From NCBI RefSeq assembly GCF_000971475.1, contig NZ_DF967548.1, forward strand, positions 1 to 62,248: a DNA stretch of 62,248 bases. The letters are read 5' to 3'. Below are positions 45,578 to 54,113 of the stretch, in pieces. The notes under the pieces are model-generated. The model had not been told where the DNA came from, made no database searches, and was given only the letters and a program-made list of their open reading frames with translations. Position 1 is the stretch's first letter, and every line of letters starts with the position of its first letter. This stretch comes from Sulfuricella sp. T08. Its GTDB lineage: Bacteria; Pseudomonadota; Gammaproteobacteria; Burkholderiales; Sulfuricellaceae. Made by a program: the position numbers and the translations under genes.

Positions 45578-48127
45578 ATGAAACTATCATTCTGGAAAGC
45601 AGACTGGTTTCTGGGTCTTCTGATCGCCCTCGCTTTTCTGTTCGCCGCCCGCTCCGATCTGTTGCAAAGCCTGGAACGCAAGGCTTACGACCTGGGGGTA
45701 CAGGCATCCAACCGCATCCCCAGCGACCAGATCGCAATAATCGCCATCGACGAGCAAAGCATTGCCAACCTCGGACGGTGGCCCTGGCCACGAGATATCC
45801 ACGCCAGGATGATCGACATCCTGTCCGCCGCGCAAGCCAGGGTGGTCGGCAACACCGTGCTGTTTCTCGAACCACAGAGGGACCCCGGGCTGGCCTATAT
45901 CGACCGGCTGCTCCAGTTCTACGACTCCTCCACCTTCAAAACCAACACCGACCCTGTCCTGCAGGCCGAAGCCGCCAGCCTTGAAGCGCTGCTACGCGAA
46001 GCGGAACGAAAGCTGAATACCGACCGCACCCTGGCGGCAAGCCTGGAAAAATCGAAAACCGTGCTGCTGGCAATGCTGTTCCAGCTGGGAAAGCCGCACG
46101 GCAAGCCGGATCAACCCCTGCCGGACTACGTCGAGAAAAACACCCTCACCAACGTCAAGGACAACATCGGCGCCGAGGCCGCCGGTTACCTGCCTCTGCC
46201 GGCAATGGCGGCAGCTTTTCCGATCTCCGCCATCGGCAGCCATGCCGCCGCCATCGGTCATCTGAACACTCATGTCGACGTCGACGGCGGCATCCGCACC
46301 GAGCCGCTGGTGCTGCGCTACTACGACCAGTACCTGCCGTCCCTGTCGGTGATGCTGGCAGCAAAAAGCCTGAACCTGGAGCCGAAGGACATTAAAGTCA
46401 ACCTGGGTCAGGGCGTCAGCCTGGGCAATCTGAAGATCGCCACCGACCCGGCGTTGCAGATGCACACTTTCTTCTACAAAGACACCGAGGGCAAGCCTGC
46501 TTTCCAGGTGGATTCGTTCTACGACGTCTACAGCGGCAAGATTCCCGCCGACAAGTACCGCGGAAAAATCGTCCTGATCGGCGCCACCGCAGCCGGCATC
46601 GGCGCTTCCCAGGTCACCCCGATCTCCCCGTCGATGGCGCCGGTGCTGACCCTGGCACACTCGGTATCAAGCATCCTCAAGGAGGATTTTTACGTCAGCC
46701 CGAGCTGGTCTTTCTGGGCGGAAATGGGTGTATTTCTCTTCATCGCCCTGTATCTGATCCTGTTGCTGCCCCATCTCAAGGCCAGGATGGGTGCGTTCGT
46801 CACGGCCTTTCTCTTGATCGCACTGCTGGCGACCCACTTCCTGCTGATGATTACCCAGGCAATGTGGTTGCAGTTGATGGCACCCGCCGCGCTGCTGCTA
46901 ACCGGCCACCTGCTGCTGACCACCAAACGCCATTTGCTGACCGAACAGGGGAAAACCAGATCGGATGCGGAATCGGCGGAATCCAACCGCATGCTGGGAC
47001 TGGCCTTCCAGGGGCAGGGACAGCTCGACATTGCATTCGAAAAATTCCGCAAATGCCCGCTCGATGAGTCCCTGATGGATGTGCTCTACAACCTGGGCCT
47101 GGATTTCGAGCGCAAGCGGCAATTCAACAAGGCCGAATCGGTGTTCCGCTACATGGCCGACTTCAACCCCGAGTTCCGCGACCTGAAACAGCGCACCGAA
47201 CGCTCCAAGGCAATGCAGAACGCAGTCTTTCTCGGAGCTAGCGGAGGACAAACCAATGCCAGCATGATCCTCGAAGGCGGCGCCATGGAAAAACCCATGC
47301 TCGGCCGCTACCAGGTCGAGAAGGAACTGGGCAAGGGCGCGATGGGCGTGGTCTATCTCGGCAAAGATCCCAAAATCGGACGGGTGGTAGCGATCAAAAC
47401 CATGGCGCTGTCGCAGGAGTTTGACGAAGACGAACTGACTGAGGTCAAGGAGCGCTTCTTCCGCGAAGCGGAAACCGCCGGCCGGCTCAATCACCCCAAC
47501 ATCGTCACCATCTACGATGCCGGTGAGGAACACGATCTCGCCTACATCTCGATGGAATTCCTGAAAGGCCAGGATCTCCTGCCCTACACCAAACCCGGCA
47601 ACCTGCTGCCGCCACAGACCGTGTTCTCGATTTTCAGCCGGGTGGCGGATGCGCTGGATTACGCCCACTCCCAGCACGTCGTGCACCGCGACATCAAACC
47701 GGCGAACATCATGTACGAACCGGAAAGCGACAGCGTCAAGGTAACCGACTTCGGCATCGCGCGCATCACCGACTCCAGCAAGACCAAGACCGGCATGGTG
47801 CTGGGCACGCCATCCTACATGTCGCCGGAACAACTGGCTGGCAGAAAAATAGAAGGAGGTTCCGACCTGTTCTCTCTGGGCGTGACACTCTACCAGATGC
47901 TGACCGGACAATTGCCGTTCCAGGGTGATACGATGGCACAGCTCATGTTCAAGATCGCAAACGAGCCCCACCCGAATCTCCTGTCCATCGACCCCAGTCT
48001 GCCACCATGTGCCAGCGCAATCATCGACAAAATTTTGCAGAAACAGCCAGAAAAACGCTTCCACACCGGGGCTGAATTGGCGCGCGCCATCCGGGCATGC
48101 GCTGCCTACGCGGCCAAGGGGAAATAA
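45578..48127 (+). CDS. CHASE2 receptor serine/threonine protein kinase
   Basis: 849 residues. N-terminal helix (about 10-25), periplasmic CHASE2 (about 30-370; IAIIAIDEQSIANLGRWPWP), three membrane helices (about 380-450), a TPR-like region (about 470-540), then a complete Hanks kinase (about 575-840). Kinase motifs: GKGAMGVVYLG, VAIK, HRDIKPANIM, DFGIARI and GTPSYMSPEQ. All catalytic residues are present. It should phosphorylate Ser/Thr in response to a periplasmic signal. The TAATG overlap with the PP2C gene indicates a kinase-phosphatase pair. Confidence 0.96.
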   Translation: MKLSFWKADWFLGLLIALAFLFAARSDLLQSLERKAYDLGVQASNRIPSDQIAIIAIDEQSIANLGRWPWPRDIHARMIDILSAAQARVVGNTVLFLEPQRDPGLAYIDRLLQFYDSSTFKTNTDPVLQAEAASLEALLREAERKLNTDRTLAASLEKSKTVLLAMLFQLGKPHGKPDQPLPDYVEKNTLTNVKDNIGAEAAGYLPLPAMAAAFPISAIGSHAAAIGHLNTHVDVDGGIRTEPLVLRYYDQYLPSLSVMLAAKSLNLEPKDIKVNLGQGVSLGNLKIATDPALQMHTFFYKDTEGKPAFQVDSFYDVYSGKIPADKYRGKIVLIGATAAGIGASQVTPISPSMAPVLTLAHSVSSILKEDFYVSPSWSFWAEMGVFLFIALYLILLLPHLKARMGAFVTAFLLIALLATHFLLMITQAMWLQLMAPAALLLTGHLLLTTKRHLLTEQGKTRSDAESAESNRMLGLAFQGQGQLDIAFEKFRKCPLDESLMDVLYNLGLDFERKRQFNKAESVFRYMADFNPEFRDLKQRTERSKAMQNAVFLGASGGQTNASMILEGGAMEKPMLGRYQVEKELGKGAMGVVYLGKDPKIGRVVAIKTMALSQEFDEDELTEVKERFFREAETAGRLNHPNIVTIYDAGEEHDLAYISMEFLKGQDLLPYTKPGNLLPPQTVFSIFSRVADALDYAHSQHVVHRDIKPANIMYEPESDSVKVTDFGIARITDSSKTKTGMVLGTPSYMSPEQLAGRKIEGGSDLFSLGVTLYQMLTGQLPFQGDTMAQLMFKIANEPHPNLLSIDPSLPPCASAIIDKILQKQPEKRFHTGAELARAIRACAAYAAKGK

Positions 48128-48945
48128 TGGATCTACGCCTGGCCCTCGAAATCGTCAGCCTGACCGACTCCGGCAAGGTCCGCTCGCATAACGAAGACAA
48201 CATCACCACGGACAATCAAGCCGGCTTCGCTATCCTGGCCGATGGCATGGGCGGCTACAATGCCGGCGAGGTAGCTAGCGGCATTGCCGTGACGATGCTG
48301 GCAAACAGCCTGAAAACAGCATTAAGTGTCGGGCTGCCAGATCAAGACCCGGGTCTGCTGGTCAAAAGCGAAATCGAAAAAACCAACGGCGCGATCTACC
48401 AGACGGCACAAAGCCAGCCGCAGTTCTCGGGAATGGGCACCACACTGGTGTGCGCACTGTTCCACGACAATCGCATCATAGTCGCCCATGTCGGCGATTC
48501 GCGACTGTACCGCTATAGGCAAAAGGGTACTGAGCATTCACTGTTCGAACAGATCACGCGCGACCATTCCCTGCTGCAGGAGCAGATCGACAGCGGCATG
48601 ATCAGCCGGGAAGATGCGCGGCTGTCCAGCAACAAGAATCTGGTGACGCGCGCGCTCGGCGTTGACCCCATGGTGGATGTGGAAGTCCAGGAGCACGAAG
48701 CCCTGCCCGGTGACGTCTATCTGTTGTGCTCCGACGGGCTCAACGACATGGTCGGCGACGAGGAAATCCAGCTGACCCTGAGCGTACTCGGTACCAACCT
48801 AGAACTGGCCGTGCAACGACTGGTTCAGATGGCCAACGACAATGGCGGACGGGACAACGTTTCGGTTATTCTGGTACGGGTATTGCGTCATTTTCCAGCC
48901 AGACGCGGCTTTTTTGCCTGGCTTTCTGCGTGGTTCAAGAAATAG
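48127..48945 (+). CDS. PP2C-type serine/threonine phosphatase
   Basis: 272 residues from ATG 48127, overlapping the kinase stop. The metal motifs are RSHNEDNI, LADGMGGYNAGEVAS, CSDGLNDMV and GGRDNVSVI. A short hydrophobic/basic end (FFAWLSAWFKK) may touch the membrane. It should reverse the action of the kinase next door. The FHA gene follows after 21 bases. Confidence 0.96.
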   Translation: MDLRLALEIVSLTDSGKVRSHNEDNITTDNQAGFAILADGMGGYNAGEVASGIAVTMLANSLKTALSVGLPDQDPGLLVKSEIEKTNGAIYQTAQSQPQFSGMGTTLVCALFHDNRIIVAHVGDSRLYRYRQKGTEHSLFEQITRDHSLLQEQIDSGMISREDARLSSNKNLVTRALGVDPMVDVEVQEHEALPGDVYLLCSDGLNDMVGDEEIQLTLSVLGTNLELAVQRLVQMANDNGGRDNVSVILVRVLRHFPARRGFFAWLSAWFKK

Positions 48946-48966
48946 ATTTAGAAGCGAGGTAAACAC

Positions 48967-49728
48967 ATGGCGAAGCTGATTATCACCTTGGACGGCCTGC
49001 TGCTCAGTGAATTCGAGCTCGACAAGGAGCGGATCACCATTGGACGCAAGCCGGAAAACGACATCCCGATCGACAACCTGGCGATCAGCGGGGAACACGC
49101 CGCCATCACCATTTTCAACAATGACGCTTTCGTCGAAGATCTGGGCAGCACCAATGGCACTCTGGTAAACGAGCAACCAATCACTAAACACGTACTGCAC
49201 CACGGTGATGAAATTGAGATCGGCAAGTACCGCCTGAAGTATGTCAACGTCGAGGAGCTCGGCAGCAAGATAGAAGCCCACGAAAAAGAGGCACACGAAT
49301 TTGAAAAGACCCCGACCCTGCGCCCGAATCAAATTCCGACAACGCTGTCAGGCGAAAAACCGACCAGTGACATGATGGCGCACACCATTCCCCTGATCAT
49401 GCCCGAAGCGGCACGGCGTGTCGAAACAACCGCCGCGTTCGGCTCGACCTCCGCCGCAGCGGCGGAATCCCATGCCGTCATCCAGATCCTGAACGGCCAG
49501 AACGCCGGCAAGGAACTGGATCTGACCAAGACGCTGACCTCGCTGGGCAAGCCCGGCGTTCAGGTCGCGGTCATCACCCGACGCCCCCACGGCTACTTCC
49601 TCACCCACGTTCAGGGCGATCACTATCCGATAGTGAACGGCCAGCCACTCGACGCCCACCCGCGCCAACTGGCGGATCATGACGTGATCGAACTGGGCGG
49701 AGTGAAAATGGAGTTCTACCTGAAGTGA
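48967..49728 (+). CDS. FHA-domain protein with second degenerate FHA-like domain
   Basis: 253 residues. An N-terminal FHA domain (about 18-90) has all phosphothreonine-binding motifs (ITIGRKPENDI, ISGEHA, DLGSTNGTLVN). A linker with several Thr (about 105-165; KTPTLRP) could be a kinase target. The C-terminal region (about 170-253; VNGQPL, DHDVIELGGVKMEFYL) repeats an FHA-like pattern without the core Arg/Ser/Asn set. It should read Thr phosphorylation by the kinase. Its stop overlaps the cyclase start (GTGA). Confidence 0.9.
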   Translation: MAKLIITLDGLLLSEFELDKERITIGRKPENDIPIDNLAISGEHAAITIFNNDAFVEDLGSTNGTLVNEQPITKHVLHHGDEIEIGKYRLKYVNVEELGSKIEAHEKEAHEFEKTPTLRPNQIPTTLSGEKPTSDMMAHTIPLIMPEAARRVETTAAFGSTSAAAAESHAVIQILNGQNAGKELDLTKTLTSLGKPGVQVAVITRRPHGYFLTHVQGDHYPIVNGQPLDAHPRQLADHDVIELGGVKMEFYLK

Positions 49729-51950
49729 ATCTGGGGCCAGCCCTGAAAAAAAACGCCATCCCCATTGCCTTGGGCGTGGCGGTGCTGCTGGTTTTTCTGC
49801 TGCATGCCACAAGAGTGGTCAACATTCCGCTCATCCAGCATATCGAGGCCATCAGCTACGATGCACGCCTGCAGCTGACTATGCCGAAAACGCTGGATCG
49901 CCGCATTATCATTGTCGACATCGACGAGAAAAGCCTGGCCGAAGAGGGCCGTTGGCCGTGGGGGCGCGACAAGCTGGCGACCATGCTGGACCGGCTTTTC
50001 GATCAATACCATGTAGCCGTGGTCGGCTTCGACGTGGTGTTCGCCGAAAAGGATGAAAGCTCCGGATTGAAAGTCCTGGAGCAGCTGAGTCAAAAAGAGC
50101 TGAAAAACCTCCCGCAGTTCCAGGCAAGTCTGTCGCAGTTGCGCCCGCAGCTTGACCACGACAGCATATTCGCCCAGAAGCTGGCGTCCCGCCCGGTGGT
50201 GCTGGGTTACTATTTCACCAGCAATGAGGACAGAATCTCTGGCCTGCTGCCTGCTCCCACTTTTCCCGCCGGTTCGTTCAAAGGCAGCAACACTGCCTTT
50301 GTCGGCGCCACCGGCTATGGCGCCAACCTGCCTGAATTCCAGAAAGCTGCTCATAGTGCCGGCCATTTCAACCCGCTGACGGATTTCGACGGTGTTGCCC
50401 GACGGGTGCCGATGCTGATGGAGTACCGGGGCGCCTTCTATGAATCCCTGTCTCTTGCGGTGTTCCGGACACTTTCCGGTAATTCCGCAATTCAGGCGGT
50501 TTTCGAAGAAGGTGCCGGCAATATCGGCGATTCGATGGAATGGCTGCGCGTCGGAAAACTGAAAATCCCGGTGGACGAAAACATCAGCGCTCTGGTTCCC
50601 TATCGCGGCAAACAGGGCAGCTTCCCCTATGTTTCCGCCACGGACGTGCTGCATGGCCGAGTCAGTGCGCAGGAACTGGGGGGAGCCATCGTTCTGGTCG
50701 GCACCACCGCACCGGGCTTGATGGACCTGCGCTCCACGCCGGTCGGCGCGGTGTATCCGGGCGTGGAGGTCCATGCCAACCTGATCACCGGCATGCTGGA
50801 CCACAACATCAAGCAAAAGCCGGCCTTCATGATGGGGGCGGAAATTACCGAAATGCTGCTGCTCGGCCTGGTGCTCGCCTTCACGCTGCCCCTGCTCGGC
50901 CCTGTCAAGGCATCGCTCACCGCACTTGCTGCCCTGCTTCTGGTGGTCGGCATCAATCTCTCGCTCTGGCAATCCGCCAATATGGTCATGCCGCTCGCCG
51001 CTGCCATGCTGATGATCATCGCGCTGTTCATGCTCAGCATGTCTTACGGCTTCTTCGTCGAGTCGCGTGCCAAACGCCAGATCACCGGTCTGTTCGGACA
51101 ATACGTGCCGCCGGAGCTGGTCGACGAAATGAGCGAAAACCCGGGCAACTTCACCATGGAAGGTGAAAGCCGGGAAATGACAGTGCTGTTTTCCGACGTG
51201 CGCGGGTTCACCACTATTTCCGAGGGTTTAAGCCCGAAGGAATTGTCCAGGATGATGAACGAGTACATGACGCCGATGACACGCATCATCCACAAACACC
51301 GTGGCACTATCGACAAATACATCGGCGATGCCATCATGGCCTTCTGGGGCGCCCCGCTTGCCGACCCAGAGCACAGCCGTCATGCCCTGCTCGCCGCAAT
51401 GGAAATGCAGCAAACGCTTACGCAGTTACGCGAGCAATTCAAGACCAAGGGCTGGCCCGAAATCCGCATCGGTGTCGGCATCAACACCGGCACCATGAGC
51501 GTAGGCAACATGGGTTCGGAATTCCGCATGGCCTACACCGTCATGGGCGACGCAGTGAACCTGGCTTCGCGCCTGGAAAGCATCACCAAGCAATATGGGG
51601 TCGGCATCATCGTTGGCGAGAACACGCACAAAGCAGTGCCGGATGTAGTATTTCGGGAACTCGACCGAGTCCGGGTCAAGGGCAAGGACGAGCCGGTAGC
51701 CATTTATGAACCACTGGGCGCAGCCGGACAAGTCGACAAGACCACGCTGGACGAACTCAAGCTCTTCCAGCAGGTGCTCAAACTGTACCGTGCGCAAGAC
51801 TGGGACTTGGCGGAAGTGCAGTTGCTCAACCTGCAAAAAGCATCGCCCGAGTGCACCCTGTACCGGCTGTACCTCGAGCGCATAACCTATTTCCGTGATC
51901 ATCCGCCCGGCGTAGAATGGGACGGCGCGTTTACATTCAAAACCAAATAA
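49725..51950 (+). CDS. CHASE2 class III adenylate/guanylate cyclase
   Basis: 741 residues from a GTG overlapping the FHA gene. N-terminal helix (about 10-30), CHASE2 (about 35-365; RIIIVDIDEKSLAEEGRWPW), three helices (about 370-440), then a class III cyclase domain (about 470-665). Metal Asp residues are in FSDVRGFT and DKYIGDAIMAFW; VMGDAVNLASRLE follows. Adenylate cyclase is more likely than guanylate in this architecture. A short C-terminal helical region of about 75 residues follows. A phosphodiesterase is encoded 10 bases downstream. Confidence 0.94.
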   Translation: MNLGPALKKNAIPIALGVAVLLVFLLHATRVVNIPLIQHIEAISYDARLQLTMPKTLDRRIIIVDIDEKSLAEEGRWPWGRDKLATMLDRLFDQYHVAVVGFDVVFAEKDESSGLKVLEQLSQKELKNLPQFQASLSQLRPQLDHDSIFAQKLASRPVVLGYYFTSNEDRISGLLPAPTFPAGSFKGSNTAFVGATGYGANLPEFQKAAHSAGHFNPLTDFDGVARRVPMLMEYRGAFYESLSLAVFRTLSGNSAIQAVFEEGAGNIGDSMEWLRVGKLKIPVDENISALVPYRGKQGSFPYVSATDVLHGRVSAQELGGAIVLVGTTAPGLMDLRSTPVGAVYPGVEVHANLITGMLDHNIKQKPAFMMGAEITEMLLLGLVLAFTLPLLGPVKASLTALAALLLVVGINLSLWQSANMVMPLAAAMLMIIALFMLSMSYGFFVESRAKRQITGLFGQYVPPELVDEMSENPGNFTMEGESREMTVLFSDVRGFTTISEGLSPKELSRMMNEYMTPMTRIIHKHRGTIDKYIGDAIMAFWGAPLADPEHSRHALLAAMEMQQTLTQLREQFKTKGWPEIRIGVGINTGTMSVGNMGSEFRMAYTVMGDAVNLASRLESITKQYGVGIIVGENTHKAVPDVVFRELDRVRVKGKDEPVAIYEPLGAAGQVDKTTLDELKLFQQVLKLYRAQDWDLAEVQLLNLQKASPECTLYRLYLERITYFRDHPPGVEWDGAFTFKTK

Positions 51951-51960
51951 TGGCCGCCCA

Positions 51961-52725
51961 ATGAAATTAAAAGTATTAGGTTGCAGCGGAGGGATAGGGG
52001 GCAATTTGCGCACCACCTCTTTTCTGCTCGACCATGATGTTCTGATCGATGCAGGAACGGGTGTGATGGATCTGACCGTTTCCGAGTTAAAGCTGATCGA
52101 TCATATTTTCATTACGCATTCCCACCTCGACCACATTGCCAGCATCCCCTTTCTGGTCGATACGGTGGGATGGATGAGGGACAAGCCCATTACCCTGCAC
52201 GCCACCGAAGAGACCCTGAATATCCTGAAACAGCATATCTTCAATTGGCTGATCTGGCCTGATTTCAACGTCATCCCGACAAGCGACAAGCCTTTCATGG
52301 TTTACGCACCCTTCTCCGTTGGCGAAACCATAGCTCTTGGGGGACGCAAAATCACCTCCCTGCCAGCCAACCATGTAGTTCCGGCAGTGGGCTTTCAGCT
52401 TGATAGCGGCCGGCACAGCCTGGTATTCAGCGGGGACACGACAATCAATGACGCGCTGTGGCAGGTAGTAAACGAAATCGAGAACCTGAGCCATCTGATT
52501 ATCGAAACCGCGTTCTCCAACAAGGAGCTTGACCTGGCGGTGGCAGCCAAGCACCTGGTTCCCAGCCTGCTCGTTGAGGAACTCAAGAAACTGAAAAAAG
52601 CCGCTCAAATTTACGTGACACATCTGAAACCCGGCGAAATCGAACTCATCATGTGCGAAATCGAACGGGACGCGGCCGAGTTCAAACCGCGCATGCTGGA
52701 AAACAACCAGGTCATTGAATTCTAG
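51961..52725 (+). CDS. Metallo-beta-lactamase fold cyclic-nucleotide phosphodiesterase (class II type)
   Basis: 254 residues. Metal motif ITHSHLDHIASIPFL, then LPANHVVPAVGF, SGDTTIN and late VTHLKPGE. The order fits class II 3',5'-cyclic nucleotide phosphodiesterases more than glyoxalases. Next to the cyclase gene, it probably degrades the cAMP produced. No signal peptide, so cytoplasmic. ATG follows the cyclase stop after 10 bases. Confidence 0.85.
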   Translation: MKLKVLGCSGGIGGNLRTTSFLLDHDVLIDAGTGVMDLTVSELKLIDHIFITHSHLDHIASIPFLVDTVGWMRDKPITLHATEETLNILKQHIFNWLIWPDFNVIPTSDKPFMVYAPFSVGETIALGGRKITSLPANHVVPAVGFQLDSGRHSLVFSGDTTINDALWQVVNEIENLSHLIIETAFSNKELDLAVAAKHLVPSLLVEELKKLKKAAQIYVTHLKPGEIELIMCEIERDAAEFKPRMLENNQVIEF

Positions 52726-52756
52726 CCGCTAAAATTATTTCTCACTCGGGGAAAAC

Positions 52757-54106
52757 ATGAAAAAAACGCATCAATATCCAGTCCGCCTGACCGCCTTGAC
52801 ATGGCTGCTATGCTCCAGCATCGCTGTCGCGGCAGAATTCGACCTGGGTAAGGCGAATGAATTGCTGAAGGCAGGCAAGTCCAAAGAAGGCTATGCCCTC
52901 CTCGCCCCGCACGAGTACGAAATGGCAGGCAACGTCGACTATGATTACCTGCTCGGCATCGCCGCGCTTGACAGCGGCCATCCGGACAAGGCATCGCTGG
53001 CGCTGGAGCGGGTGCTGGCGGTCAATCCCCGCCACTATGGCGCAAGACTGGATCTGGCGCGGGCCTACTTTGCGCTAGCCGATTTCGAGCGCGCCCGAAC
53101 CGAATTCAGCCGCGTCATGGAACAGAATCCGCCACCGCTGGCCAAGGCTACCATCGAAAAATACCTTGCCGCCATCGACGACAAGCTCAATCCCAAGCCC
53201 AGCTTCACCGGCTACCTCGAAGCCACCCTTGGCTACGACACCAACGTCAACGCGGCCACCAGCAGCAGCACGATGTACATCCCGATTTTCGGCGCGACCT
53301 TCTCGCTGGCCTCGTCCAATCTGGCCGAACGCGACAACTATCTGACCCTGGGCGGCGGTGGCGAGGCGGTTTTCCCCCTGCGTCAGGAACTTTCTCTATT
53401 CGTCGGCGTGGATGGCAAGAAACGGACTAACTTTTTCAAGGATATTTACAACACCGACAGTTTCGACGGCAAAGTAGGGCTGAACATCGGCAACGGCAAC
53501 AGCGTTTTTCGCCTCTCCCTGCAAAAGGGGGCGTTCTATCTGGATGACAAATACAACCGCGACACCCAGGGTCTGAGCGGCGAGTGGCGCCTGGTACCGG
53601 ATCCGCGCAACCAGTACAGCCTGTTTGGCCAGTACGCCGAACTGCGCTACGGGCACGACAAGACCGGCGCCGACCTGTCCGCCAATGACGTTGACCAAAC
53701 CATCCTCGGTGGCGGCTGGCTGCATGCCCTCGACGAAGGTGGCAAAGTCGTTCTGTTCGGCAGCGTCTATGCTGGCAGCGAGCGCACCCATGCACAGTTC
53801 CCGCGGATAGACGGTGACCAGAATTTCATCGGTTTTCGTGCCGGCGGCCAGACCAGGCTCAATGACCATTCCAGCCTGTTCGCCACGCTCGGCTACAAGG
53901 AAGGCACTTACAACCGGCGCAACCTGCTGTTCCTCGATTACCGGCGCGACACCCAGTACGACCTGAATGTCGGCGTAAACTGGATGCCGGCGCAAAACTG
54001 GACGATCCGGCCGCAGTTCACCTACACCCGGAATGACTCGAACATCGCCATCAACGACTATGACCGCAAGGATCTCTCCATGACCGTGCGGCGCGACTTC
54101 AAATAG
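52757..54106 (+). CDS. Slam-like outer-membrane protein (TPR plus beta-barrel)
   Basis: 449 residues: signal peptide (about 1-27, AVAAE), a TPR-type periplasmic domain (about 30-140) and a beta-barrel (about 150-449) ending in Phe-Lys. The last strands (SNIAINDYDRKDLSMTVRRD) have the SN..YDR signature of the surface lipoprotein assembly modifier (Slam) family. Slams move substrate proteins across the outer membrane. The gene 7 bases downstream encodes a possible substrate. Confidence 0.75.
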   Translation: MKKTHQYPVRLTALTWLLCSSIAVAAEFDLGKANELLKAGKSKEGYALLAPHEYEMAGNVDYDYLLGIAALDSGHPDKASLALERVLAVNPRHYGARLDLARAYFALADFERARTEFSRVMEQNPPPLAKATIEKYLAAIDDKLNPKPSFTGYLEATLGYDTNVNAATSSSTMYIPIFGATFSLASSNLAERDNYLTLGGGGEAVFPLRQELSLFVGVDGKKRTNFFKDIYNTDSFDGKVGLNIGNGNSVFRLSLQKGAFYLDDKYNRDTQGLSGEWRLVPDPRNQYSLFGQYAELRYGHDKTGADLSANDVDQTILGGGWLHALDEGGKVVLFGSVYAGSERTHAQFPRIDGDQNFIGFRAGGQTRLNDHSSLFATLGYKEGTYNRRNLLFLDYRRDTQYDLNVGVNWMPAQNWTIRPQFTYTRNDSNIAINDYDRKDLSMTVRRDFK

Positions 54107-54113
54107 GCCCACG

